A program made the translations under genes and the position numbers. Under the pieces are notes generated by a model. The model was not told where the DNA came from. It ran no database searches and saw only the letters and a program-made list of their open reading frames with translations. DNA of 64,000 nucleotides. It comes from Planococcus ruber. Its GTDB lineage: Bacteria; Bacillota; Bacilli; Bacillales_A; Planococcaceae. The DNA lies in NCBI RefSeq assembly GCF_022819085.1, contig NZ_JALHAG010000011.1:62001-126000 (forward strand). Reading direction: 5' to 3'. Below, piece after piece: positions 17,619-25,795 of the stretch. The stretch's first letter is position 1. Every line of letters starts with the position of its first letter.

Positions 17619-18482
17619 TTATTTGTCCAAAGATTCTTCTATTACCAAATGTACCGGGTTCGCAATTTGTTCATAGCCGATTTCCTGATAGATTTTATTG
17701 GAGGTCGGATTTTTCAAATCGGTGTAAAGCATGGCAAAATCATATTCGTTCAGCAGCTCTTCCGTCACTTCTGCCACAAGTGTTCTTGCATAGCCTTTGC
17801 GACGATGCTCTTTTGGTGTGAATACAAATGAAACGGTGATCCCTTTTTTGGAAGGGCGAGACTTTTTCATGCAGGAAACCATTTCTCCATCCACTTCCCA
17901 CACATAAATTTCTTTGCCTCCGATGAAGGAGGCAATTTTGCGGCCGGCCTCTACTGCGGAAGAAACGCCAATTCCCGTTTCTTCTTCAAACAGCAAATAC
18001 CATCGTTCCAAGCGTGGTGCATCTTCCCTATTCGCCACTCGCCAAGCGCCTGGACTTCTAGAAAGCCCCGGGTTGACTGAATCAGTGCGGTATAGTCCTT
18101 GGTCCATGAAGACCCGGGCCGCTCCTCCTTTTTTCTCCGTCCATGCATCCGCAAAATTCCAGGCAACCGCTTGATCTCCTATGACTGCCCCCACTTCAAC
18201 TTCAAGATTCAACAGATGGCGGGCAATCCACTTTTCGATGCCTGGCACCTCGTCTAATACAATGAGCTGCAGCGGGTGGGGCGGCGTCATTAAACAGACT
18301 GCTGCGACTTTTCCATTTTCTTCTGCAGTGGCCAAGAAATATTCTTCATATTTTCCTTCTTTGATCTGGCTAAGAATCCCCAAAAATAAGCTATGCACGT
18401 CTTCACGCTGATAAAGCGGGCCCTCGACTTTATTTGCGAATGCAAGCGGCTCCGTCCAAACGATCCATTCCATTTCCCTCAC
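17619..18482 (-). CDS. GNAT family N-acetyltransferase
   Basis: 287 residues from GTG 18482; an ATG at 18473 is the alternative. The C-terminal half is GNAT-like: VSFVFTPKEHRRKGYARTLVAEVTEELL holds the acetyl-CoA loop, then LYTDLKNPTSNKIYQEIGYE. The N-terminal half is a degenerate second GNAT-like domain, as in several Bacillus proteins of about 280 residues. Substrate unknown. Confidence 0.85.
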   Translation of the reverse strand: MREMEWIVWTEPLAFANKVEGPLYQREDVHSLFLGILSQIKEGKYEEYFLATAEENGKVAAVCLMTPPHPLQLIVLDEVPGIEKWIARHLLNLEVEVGAVIGDQAVAWNFADAWTEKKGGAARVFMDQGLYRTDSVNPGLSRSPGAWRVANREDAPRLERWYLLFEEETGIGVSSAVEAGRKIASFIGGKEIYVWEVDGEMVSCMKKSRPSKKGITVSFVFTPKEHRRKGYARTLVAEVTEELLNEYDFAMLYTDLKNPTSNKIYQEIGYEQIANPVHLVIEESLDK

Positions 18483-18581
18483 TCATTTCTTTTCATATCT
18501 CTGTTCTATACTGTATTAGCCATAAGGATGAAAATCCCTTTTTTTCGGCAGGATTTTTTCATCTTCCGCTTTTGCAATCAA

Positions 18582-18618
18582 TAAAAAACAGCCTAAACCG
18601 GATGTGCGGTTTAGGCTG
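18582..18618 (-). terminator. Terminator of niaP
   Basis: Perfect 12-bp stem CAGCCTAAACCG / CGGTTTAGGCTG, 6-nt loop, then a T run on the minus strand. Confidence 0.9.
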
Positions 18619-18626
18619 CGCAAAAA

Positions 18627-19844
18627 TTATTCCAATTCCATTTGTTTCGTCTCTACTCCCAAGAAAGCAACCGCCAAAGCACCGAGGATAATCGAAACGC
18701 AGAAAATGCCGAAAATCCATTCAACGCCGTAGCCCGCAGTCAGCATCGAGCCCACCAATAACGGCCCCAAAATTCCGCCGACGCGTCCAAAGGAAGCCGC
18801 CATGCCTGTTCCCGTTCCCCGGATCACCGTTGGATACTGTTCCGGCGAGTAAGCATACAAGGCTCCCCAAGCTCCGAGGTTGAAGAAAGACAAGAACGCA
18901 CCGGCAGCAAGAAGCATGCCGACCGTTTCCGCATTCCCGAAAACGAGCGCACTCGCAGCCGTACCGATTAAATACGTCACCAGCACAAATTTACGGCCGA
19001 TTTTTTCAATGAGCCAAGCAGCCGAGAAATAGCCGGGCAACTGTGCCAGCGTCATGATTAAAACGTAGCCGAAACTCTGGATTAATGTGAACCCTTTTAA
19101 TACCATGACGCTCGGCAGCCAAAGGAACATGCCGTAATAAGAAAAGACGACAGTAAACCAGACAATCCAAAGCATCAATGTCGGCTTGCGGTATTTCTTG
19201 GACCACACATCTTTAATGTTCGTCGAAATCGAGCGCAGGACGTCTTTTTTCGCTGAAAACTGCGGCGAATCCGGCAAGTTGATGCGCAAGTAAAGCGCAT
19301 ACAATGCCGGCAATGCGGTCAGCAGCAAGGCAATGCGCCAGCCGTACGAAGGAATGATAAAGTAAGAAATCAATGCCGCGATCAGCCAGCCGGCTGCCCA
19401 AAAACTTTCGAGCAGCACCACGACTCTGCCCCGTTCTTTCGCCGGCACACTTTCAGACACAAGTGTAGAAGCCACCGGCAGTTCGCCTCCTAATCCCATC
19501 CCTACAAAGAAACGCAAAATGATGAAGGCTGCAAGTGTCGTCGTAAGGGCGGAAACTCCGCTCGCCAACGAGAAGAGCAGCAAGGTGATGATAAAGATCT
19601 TTTTTCGGCCGACACGGTCAGCGTAGATGCCAAATACAAAAGCACCGACAGCCATTCCGATTGAATTGACACTGCCGATCCATCCCATTTGAGCGGTAGT
19701 CAGATTCCAATCTTCGTGCAGCGCCGCAATGACAAACGATAGAATTCCGACATCCATTGCATCGAAAAGCCACCCGAGACCTGCAACGCCCAGTAATTTA
19801 TTTCTTGAGATGGGCGCCGTATTTTTTTCACTTATAGTAGCCAT
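18627..19844 (-). CDS. niaP: Niacin transporter, major facilitator superfamily
   Basis: 405 residues from ATG 19844, chosen because AGGGGAG precedes it and because the frame upstream runs through the operator repeats. The sequence RNKLLGVAGLGWLFDAMDVG and the GMGLGGELPVASTLVSE and GAWGALYAYSPEQYPT segments closely match Bacillus NiaP (YceI) as I recall it. Twelve membrane helices are expected. It imports nicotinate/nicotinamide for NAD salvage. The promoter and direct repeats upstream fit control by the niacin-responsive repressor NiaR. Confidence 0.9.
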   Translation of the reverse strand: MATISEKNTAPISRNKLLGVAGLGWLFDAMDVGILSFVIAALHEDWNLTTAQMGWIGSVNSIGMAVGAFVFGIYADRVGRKKIFIITLLLFSLASGVSALTTTLAAFIILRFFVGMGLGGELPVASTLVSESVPAKERGRVVVLLESFWAAGWLIAALISYFIIPSYGWRIALLLTALPALYALYLRINLPDSPQFSAKKDVLRSISTNIKDVWSKKYRKPTLMLWIVWFTVVFSYYGMFLWLPSVMVLKGFTLIQSFGYVLIMTLAQLPGYFSAAWLIEKIGRKFVLVTYLIGTAASALVFGNAETVGMLLAAGAFLSFFNLGAWGALYAYSPEQYPTVIRGTGTGMAASFGRVGGILGPLLVGSMLTAGYGVEWIFGIFCVSIILGALAVAFLGVETKQMELE

Positions 19845-19854
19845 TTGAACTCCC

Positions 19855-19921
19855 CTGTCTTTACACATGTATACTACTGTCTTTACACAGTAACTATACC
19901 GTTTATCCCTTATGGTGACAA
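19855..19921 (-). promoter_or_regulatory. niaP promoter with two 22-bp-spaced operator-like direct repeats
   Basis: On the minus strand TTGTCA (19916-19921) and TATAGT (19893-19898) have a 17-nt spacer. Downstream of the -10 the 13-mer TGTGTAAAGACAG occurs twice, at 19877-19889 and 19855-19867, exactly 22 bp apart, the second just before the ribosome site. NiaR as the binder is inferred from the regulated gene. Confidence 0.75.
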
Positions 19922-19953
19922 GGAACTTTAAAAAGTTCAATTTTTCAATCTAT

Positions 19954-20901
19954 TCAACTTCCATTGTTGCTGCTGCTCGCAATAATAGCGGCATTGATGC
20001 TGGAATACATGGCGGCTTGTTGAGCTTGCATAAGCATTTCGAGCGATGTCGAAACAGAAACAGCTGACATTTCCTGCGTTTCCACCATATCTTTCATGGC
20101 GAATTGGACAGCCGTTGTAAACGCCAGGTCTTTGTACCACTTGAATGATTTCGTTTTTTCCAGTTGGCGCGTGTTTTCAATAATTCCCTTTAAGGCTTGG
20201 CCATTTGCTTCGGCAACGGCTAAAATCCCTAAAATCGGATATTGCGCACCCCTGATTTTCAGCTTTTCGTTCTGGAAAAAATCCCGGATGGCAACGACCC
20301 GCCCCACAACATCCGGACGGTAAATGGGAGAATTGAATGTCATGATCTGCGAAAGCCATTGCAGGTCATTGCCCATATAAAATCCATGCTCCCGCAAGTC
20401 TTTGTAATAAGCATTCATGGTAGCCGCCCGTTCTTTCACATCGCCTTCTAACCGCCCAAGCAGCACTGCATAGGGAATATCTTCCTGCGACGTCAGGAAT
20501 TTATGGTGCTGCTTCATTTCTTCATGCAGCCGCTTCGCCTTTTCCGCTTCTCCAGGATGCTGAACGATCATGGCCGCGATATAAGTATAGGGGGACCGCC
20601 GGAAACCGGCCGCATTCAATTCATCTTGCCGCGCATTGATTTTTTTCAATCCTTCTTCCGGCGCTTCCTCCTGCAACGTGAGAAAAGCGGCGGCAATATG
20701 ATGCATATACGATTTCAAAGGCGATGTCCAGCCTTCGGTTTTCTTAATGGCCTTTGAACTTTCCATATGCCCTTTACTATCAAACTCTTTTCCGTGAATC
20801 AAATAAAAATTAGCAACGGCAACGGCCATCCGTTTATCGACAGACCAGCCGAGCGTTTTGGAAACTTCAGCCACTGTTCTTTCAATTTTCCCGATGTCCA
20901 T
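19954..20901 (-). CDS. DUF4003 family protein
   Basis: 315 residues from ATG 20901 (MDIGKIERTVAEVSKTLGW), with AAAGGAGGCG upstream. Helix-rich, soluble, no signal or membrane segment. It matches the DUF4003 family of Bacillales, whose function is unknown. The tail is Met/Ala/Ser-rich and ends IASSSNNGS. Monocistronic between niaP and a ZIP transporter, so context gives no function. Confidence 0.82.
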   Translation of the reverse strand: MDIGKIERTVAEVSKTLGWSVDKRMAVAVANFYLIHGKEFDSKGHMESSKAIKKTEGWTSPLKSYMHHIAAAFLTLQEEAPEEGLKKINARQDELNAAGFRRSPYTYIAAMIVQHPGEAEKAKRLHEEMKQHHKFLTSQEDIPYAVLLGRLEGDVKERAATMNAYYKDLREHGFYMGNDLQWLSQIMTFNSPIYRPDVVGRVVAIRDFFQNEKLKIRGAQYPILGILAVAEANGQALKGIIENTRQLEKTKSFKWYKDLAFTTAVQFAMKDMVETQEMSAVSVSTSLEMLMQAQQAAMYSSINAAIIASSSNNGS

Positions 20902-20953
20902 AAAAACGCCTCCTTTTCTCAACATACGAGATCAGGAGGCGTAAAGTTTCATT

Positions 20954-21763
20954 TTATACGATTAAGACCAGGCTGATCGCCATGACCGCCATCCCCGCCA
21001 CTAAGCCGTAGATGGAAAGATGCGCTTCATCATAGCGTTTGGCGGCAGGAAGCAATTCATCCAGCGAAATGAAGACCATAATGCCGGCTACTCCCGAGAA
21101 AACTAGTCCGAACAGCGTATCGCTTAAGAAAGGCATTAAAATCAGCCAAGCTGCGAAGGCACCGACCGGCTCAGAGATTCCGGAAAGAAAGCTGTACTGA
21201 AATGCTTTTTTCCGGCTTCCGGTTGCGTAATAAATCGGCACGGATACCGCAATCCCTTCCGGAATATTGTGGATAGCTACTGCGATCGCAATCGCAACAC
21301 CCAAAGTGGGATCTTGTATAGCCGACATAAATGTGGCAATCCCTTCCGGAAAGTTATGGATTCCAATTGCCAACGCTGTAAAGATTCCCATTTTCCGCAA
21401 GCGTGCGTATTCATCATTTGTCGGACCCTCATCCATATCTTCAATCGTTTTGACTTCATGAGGATTTCCCAACTGCGGCAAGATTCTATCCAAGACTGCC
21501 ATAAAAATCATCCCGCCAAAAAATCCGACCAAAGTTAACCAATAGCCCGTGCTTTCACCGTGGGCATTCGTCAATGAATCTTTAGCTTTAACAAAAATTT
21601 CAATTAAGGAAACATAAATCATGACCCCTGCAGAAAATCCAAGGGAGACCGATAAGAATTTTGTGTTTGTTCTAGATGCAAAAAAAGCAATTAAGCTCCC
21701 GATCCCCGTTGCCAAGCCGGCAAGCAAGGTCAAACCGAGGGCAAACAAGACTGCACTATCCAT
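20954..21763 (-). CDS. zupT: ZIP family metal transporter (ZupT-like)
   Basis: 269 residues, eight membrane helices. The two metal-binding ZIP motifs are present as GIHNFPEGIATF and AIHNIPEGIAVSV in helices 4 and 5. ZupT imports zinc and other divalent cations such as iron. Start ATG follows GGAAG. No Zur box was recognised upstream. Confidence 0.93.
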   Translation of the reverse strand: MDSAVLFALGLTLLAGLATGIGSLIAFFASRTNTKFLSVSLGFSAGVMIYVSLIEIFVKAKDSLTNAHGESTGYWLTLVGFFGGMIFMAVLDRILPQLGNPHEVKTIEDMDEGPTNDEYARLRKMGIFTALAIGIHNFPEGIATFMSAIQDPTLGVAIAIAVAIHNIPEGIAVSVPIYYATGSRKKAFQYSFLSGISEPVGAFAAWLILMPFLSDTLFGLVFSGVAGIMVFISLDELLPAAKRYDEAHLSIYGLVAGMAVMAISLVLIV

Positions 21764-21924
21764 AATCCCGACTTCCTTCCATTCAAATTGAATAGGGTAA
21801 TTGTACGATAAATGTTTCCTTTATGCAACATTTTTCAACTAAGAAAGATTTTTAAGTATTCGTATTAATGGATCATTTAGCGGTTAGTTGCTTTTTCAGC
21901 TAATTGGCCGTTAGGGCCCTCTAT

Positions 21925-22566
21925 TTATTTCATGCGCAACAACTCTCCAAGTTTCTGCCAATCTTCATCTTTTAATGTGCGGACCGGCGGGTTATAGAAC
22001 ACACTTGCCGGATGAAAAGTCGGAAAAACATGATAAATTTCTTCCGTTTCCACAAATTGCTTGCTGCCTTCATCCCATCTTAAAATCGGCGTTTCCATTA
22101 ATACGCCGTGAAGCTGAGTTACTTTAGCTTCCGGGCCGATCAAGCGCCGCAATCCGATATTCCCCAAAGTCACAATGATGGGCGGCGCTACGTCTTTTAT
22201 TTCCGCATCAAGCAGCGGAGCATGCGCTATAATTTCTTGCTTTTTAGGCGCCCGGTTGTATTTTCTCTCCGTAATCCGCCCATCCCGCTCCTTTTTCTTC
22301 CCCCATTTATACGGGCGGCTCCGGACCGCACTCGTTATGTAGACGTCTTCTCTTTCCAATCCCACACTTTTTAACGAAGCCATCAGCTCTTTTCCTGCTC
22401 TTCCGGTAAAAGGGATGCCCGTTTCCAGCTCATTTTCTCCAGGAGCTTCCCCGACCAGCATAATCGCTGGATGTTCCGGCCCTCTCCCCCGGACAAATCC
22501 TTCCACCGGAAACCCTTTAATCCTTTCAATTCCAAGCTCGACCAGTTCATCTGCTAATTTATACAT
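21925..22566 (-). CDS. Uracil-DNA glycosylase-like protein without Fe-S cysteines
   Basis: 213 residues from ATG 22566 (GGAGTGG upstream); a 16-codon extension would enter the divergent promoter. The UDG superfamily motifs are visible: motif 1 LVGEAPGENELETGIPFTGRAGKEL (about residues 37-62) and motif 3 FPTFHPASVFYNP near the C-terminus. It most resembles family 4 UDG, but the protein has no cysteine at all, so the 4Fe-4S cluster of that family cannot form. It is divergent from glnK. Confidence 0.85.
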   Translation of the reverse strand: MYKLADELVELGIERIKGFPVEGFVRGRGPEHPAIMLVGEAPGENELETGIPFTGRAGKELMASLKSVGLEREDVYITSAVRSRPYKWGKKKERDGRITERKYNRAPKKQEIIAHAPLLDAEIKDVAPPIIVTLGNIGLRRLIGPEAKVTQLHGVLMETPILRWDEGSKQFVETEEIYHVFPTFHPASVFYNPPVRTLKDEDWQKLGELLRMK

Positions 22567-22596
22567 TTCACCACTCCATTCTTTAATCAAAATTAA

Positions 22597-22613
22597 TGTT
22601 AGGTTTTCTAACA
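22597..22613 (+). promoter_or_regulatory. GlnR/TnrA box 1
   Basis: TGTTAGGTTTTCTAACA fits the 17-bp GlnR/TnrA pattern TGTNA-N7-TNACA with perfect 6-bp arms. It is centred about 60 bp upstream of the presumed glnK start point, a position suited to TnrA activation. Confidence 0.85.
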
Positions 22614-22630
22614 TAAATTAAAATTAATGC

Positions 22631-22675
22631 TTGCGTTGTCAGAATATATTGTTTAATATGTTAACAAACCTAACA
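22631..22675 (+). promoter_or_regulatory. glnK-amtB promoter with GlnR/TnrA box 2
   Basis: TTGCGT (22631-22636) and TAATAT (22654-22659) have a 17-nt spacer. TGTTAACAAACCTAACA (22659-22675) is a second full GlnR/TnrA match and covers the presumed start point, a position suited to repression. Two boxes suggest activation in nitrogen limitation and repression in nitrogen excess. Confidence 0.8.
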
Positions 22676-22714
22676 TTATAAATGTTAGAAAACTCGTATC
22701 AAGGAGGAGACACT

Positions 22715-23056
22715 ATGAAAAAGATCGAAACGATTATCCGCCCTTCCGTTTTCGCCAATGTGCGCCAAGCCTTGGCTCTAGAAGGCATCGATGGATTAAG
22801 CGTTACGGAAATCGCCGGAATCGGCAAACAGGAAGGCCGAGTCGGGCTTTTCAGAGGAAACGCTTATACCATGGAATTTTCTCCGAAACTCAAACTGGAA
22901 ATGGTCGTCGACGATTCGAAAGTCGAAGACATTGTGGAAGCGCTGCTTGAGTATGCTTCAACCGGCGAAGTTGGAGACGGAAAAATTTTCATTCTGCCTG
23001 TTGAAGAAGCCATACGAATCAGAACAAAAGAACGCGGCGTAGTCGCAGTCGGATAA
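22715..23056 (+). CDS. glnK: P-II family nitrogen regulatory protein
   Basis: 113 residues from ATG 22715, which has AAGGAGGAGA upstream. The C-terminal PII signature TGEVGDGKIFILPVEEAIRIRTKERG is clear, and the T-loop region is GIGKQEGRVGLFRGNAYTMEFSPKLKLEM. The Tyr of the usual RGAEY segment is kept in RGNAY. PII trimers sense ATP/ADP and 2-oxoglutarate and gate AmtB. It is 12 bp upstream of amtB; this is the nrgB position of Bacillus although the order is reversed (nrgA-nrgB there). Confidence 0.93.
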   Translation: MKKIETIIRPSVFANVRQALALEGIDGLSVTEIAGIGKQEGRVGLFRGNAYTMEFSPKLKLEMVVDDSKVEDIVEALLEYASTGEVGDGKIFILPVEEAIRIRTKERGVVAVG

Positions 23057-23068
23057 GGGGGAATTCAA

Positions 23069-24352
23069 ATGGAAGCAGTTCAAAGTTCAGTCGATATGAT
23101 GTGGGTGATGCTCGGCACCATCTTAGTATTCTTTATGCACGCAGGATTCGCGATGCTCGAAACCGGTTTTACCCGTTCTAAGAACACTTTGAATATTTTA
23201 ATGAAAAACTTGATTACAGTGGCCATCGGCTCCATCCTTTATTTTTTCGTCGGATTTGCACTTATGTTTGGCACTTCAGGTTTCGGACTCATTGGAACAG
23301 ACGGATTTTTACTCGCAGGGCGTGAAGATATCGGATTCTTTGTCTTCCAAGCTGTTTTTGCCGCTACTTGCGCAACCATCATCTCAGGAGCAGTTGCTGA
23401 ACGTATGCGATTAGGCGCTTATATCCTGGTCACGATCGCAATGACAGCCGTTATCTATCCGGTGGTCGGACATTGGGTATGGGGCGGCGGCTGGTTGTCC
23501 CAAATCGGATTTATCGACTTTGCCGGATCGACAGTTGTGCATTTGACAGGAGCAACTGCTGCATTCATCACCGCATGGAAACTTGGTCCCCGCCTCGGAA
23601 AATACAGCGGGAAAATCGTCAATTCAATTCCCGGCCATAACTTGCCGCTTGGCGCACTGGGCGTATTCATCCTTTGGCTCGGCTGGTTCGGCTTCAATGG
23701 CGGCAGCACGCTCGCTGCGGATCCGGAACTCGTGCCGCCAGTCATTTTGAATACATTACTCGCAGCTTCTGCCGCTGTTCTATCTACAGCTGTCTATACC
23801 CGTTTCCGCTTCGGACGAATCGATCCTTCCTTGACGATGAACGGAGCACTCGCCGGCCTTGTCGGCATTACCGCCGGCGCTGCCAATGTCTCGTTTATCG
23901 GCGCAATCGCCATTGGCCTTTTAGCAGGCATCATCATGACGGAAGCAGTTCGCTTGCTCGATTCTAAAATACGGGTGGACGATCCGGTCGGTGCTGTCGC
24001 TGTCCACGGCGTAGCAGGCATCTGGGGAACCCTCGCTCTTGGTTTCTTTGATACAACAGGCGGCTTATTATACGGCGGCGGCGCAGAAATATTGGGGATT
24101 CAAACAGTCGGTATCCTCGCGGTCATCGCCTGGACTTCCGTCACAGCTGGAATTGTCCTATTTGCCGTGAATGCCATCATCCCGCTTCGCGTCACAGCAG
24201 AAGACGAAGAGAGCGGACTCGATTTCTCAGAACACGGATCTCAAGCTTATGCCATGCAAGATGTTTTAAGCGGTACTTCCCCAGTAAACGAAAGTTTTGC
24301 AGAGCGGCTTAATCAGCTTGGAAAGCACACCGTGGCACCAAAAAATTCATAA
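23069..24352 (+). CDS. amtB: Ammonium transporter
   Basis: 427 residues, eleven membrane helices. Typical Amt segments are FMHAGFAMLETGFTRSKNTLNILMKN, DFAGSTVVHLTGA with the first pore His, and DDPVGAVAVHGVAGIWGTLALG with the second. It conducts ammonium under nitrogen limitation and should be gated by the adjacent PII protein. The start follows AAGGGGG. Equivalent to nrgA. Confidence 0.97.
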   Translation: MEAVQSSVDMMWVMLGTILVFFMHAGFAMLETGFTRSKNTLNILMKNLITVAIGSILYFFVGFALMFGTSGFGLIGTDGFLLAGREDIGFFVFQAVFAATCATIISGAVAERMRLGAYILVTIAMTAVIYPVVGHWVWGGGWLSQIGFIDFAGSTVVHLTGATAAFITAWKLGPRLGKYSGKIVNSIPGHNLPLGALGVFILWLGWFGFNGGSTLAADPELVPPVILNTLLAASAAVLSTAVYTRFRFGRIDPSLTMNGALAGLVGITAGAANVSFIGAIAIGLLAGIIMTEAVRLLDSKIRVDDPVGAVAVHGVAGIWGTLALGFFDTTGGLLYGGGAEILGIQTVGILAVIAWTSVTAGIVLFAVNAIIPLRVTAEDEESGLDFSEHGSQAYAMQDVLSGTSPVNESFAERLNQLGKHTVAPKNS

Positions 24353-24362
24353 TACTTTAACC

Positions 24363-24398
24363 AAAAAGCTGGCGCGAAAAATTCGCAGCCAGCTTTTC
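24363..24398. terminator. Bidirectional terminator between amtB and PAP2 gene
   Basis: AAAAGCTGGC and GCCAGCTTTT pair perfectly around a 14-nt loop that can itself pair GCGAA/TTCGC. It lies between convergent genes. Confidence 0.88.
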
Positions 24399-25012
24399 TA
24401 TGTTCTTCTTTTTTTCTTCAATGCGCGGAACCTTGCTTCATACCAAATCGCTACTGCGATAAACCAAGTGTAGCCCGCACACCAGCCTGCCAAAACATCC
24501 GAAAAATAATGTTCACTGCCAGCGACCCGCGATAAGCCTACGCTTACGGTAAGGCCAATTGCAACAAGCCAGACAATCCATTTCGCCGTTTTGGAGAGGC
24601 TCTGTTCAGAAATAAAATAAGCCGCAGTGAACAGATAAAGCAGGCCAACCATCGCATGCCCTGAAGGAAAACTGAAGCTTTCCAATCCGTGCGGAAAATC
24701 CGGGCGTTCCCGCTCAAAAAGATGCTTCAGCAACTGGTTCAGCGCATTCCCTGCCCCTACGGATAAAACGACAAAGAGCATTGCCCTGTAATTTCGCTGG
24801 GACAACCAAAGATATAAGAAGAGCGCTACACTGACCGCAAAGATTACCCATTGGTCGCCAAGCAGCGACATTCCGTCCAACGCTCGCATATTCTTCAAAC
24901 TTTGCGACATCGCGCGGTCAATTTCTCGAAAAGGCTCGCTGGAATAACTGAAAAGGATTGCAAAAAAGCCGAGTAAAGTCGCCATTCCGAGCGGATAAAA
25001 CAAACGCTTCAT
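24398..25012 (-). CDS. PAP2 family phosphatase
   Basis: 204 residues with about five to six membrane segments. The three phosphatase motifs are present: KHLFERERP (K-x6-RP), FPSGHAM (PSGH), and SRVAGSEHYFSDVLAG (SR-x5-H-x3-D). Likely substrates are undecaprenyl diphosphate or phosphatidylglycerophosphate at the membrane face. Start follows AGGGAGG. Confidence 0.92.
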   Translation of the reverse strand: MKRLFYPLGMATLLGFFAILFSYSSEPFREIDRAMSQSLKNMRALDGMSLLGDQWVIFAVSVALFLYLWLSQRNYRAMLFVVLSVGAGNALNQLLKHLFERERPDFPHGLESFSFPSGHAMVGLLYLFTAAYFISEQSLSKTAKWIVWLVAIGLTVSVGLSRVAGSEHYFSDVLAGWCAGYTWFIAVAIWYEARFRALKKKRRT

Positions 25013-25113
25013 GGTCCTTACCTCCCTTTCTTCTTACTATCAATGATAGCTTTTTTAGCCGCTGGTGCAAAATTAAAGCCCCTGACAGTTTTTGCTGCCA
25101 AGGGCTTCTCACA

Positions 25114-25791
25114 TCAGCTTTGTTCGTGCAATTTCAAAACGCCGTCCACCATTTTATAGACTTTATCGCAATACTCGATCAGCCGGATGTCATGGGTTAC
25201 AACAATGGTAGTCGTTTTTTTGTTTTTCGTTTCGTTTCTTAAAAGCTGCATCACTTCATAAGCGCGGTCTGAATCCAAAGATGCCGTTGGTTCATCTGCT
25301 AAAATAATCGACGGATTGCTGTAGAGCGCTTTGGCAATCGCTACGCGCTGGCGCTCCCCTCCGGATAAATCAGATGGGTATTTGTTGCGCAGATCTGTAA
25401 TGCCCAAGTCTTCATAAAGCTGTTCCAGTTCCTGTTTGTTCATATTGTCTTTTTTCACTTTATCCAACAGCTTCATCTGTTTGTCCACTGTTAAGAAAGG
25501 GATCAAGTTCGACGCTTGAAGAATAAAGCCGATTTCTTTCAGGCGCACTTTGGAAAGCTCTTTTTCATTTAGCGAAGCAATATTTTTCTCGTTGATGAAA
25601 ATATCTCCGCTCGTCGGCGACAGCAAGCCGCCGGCAATCGTTAAAAATGTGCTTTTCCCGGAACCCGAAGGCCCGATGACGGCGATCAATTCGCCTCTTT
25701 CTGCTTGAAAATCGGTTTTCTTAAGGGCGTCCACTTTTTTGTGGCCGCTGCCGAACGTTTTATTGATTTGGTTCATTTCCAATACTGCCAT
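25114..25791 (-). CDS. ABC transporter ATP-binding protein (MacB/HrtA-type)
   Basis: 225 residues from ATG 25791, chosen for the GGAGG 7 nt upstream; it starts 4 nt after the permease stop. Walker A GPSGSGKST, signature LSGGERQR, Walker B IILADEPTASLD and H-loop VTHDIRLIEY. The ADEPT form is typical of the LolD/MacB/HrtA group, which powers FtsX-like permeases for export or signalling. Partner is the upstream gene. Confidence 0.9.
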   Translation of the reverse strand: MAVLEMNQINKTFGSGHKKVDALKKTDFQAERGELIAVIGPSGSGKSTFLTIAGGLLSPTSGDIFINEKNIASLNEKELSKVRLKEIGFILQASNLIPFLTVDKQMKLLDKVKKDNMNKQELEQLYEDLGITDLRNKYPSDLSGGERQRVAIAKALYSNPSIILADEPTASLDSDRAYEVMQLLRNETKNKKTTTIVVTHDIRLIEYCDKVYKMVDGVLKLHEQS

Positions 25792-25795
25792 TTGT

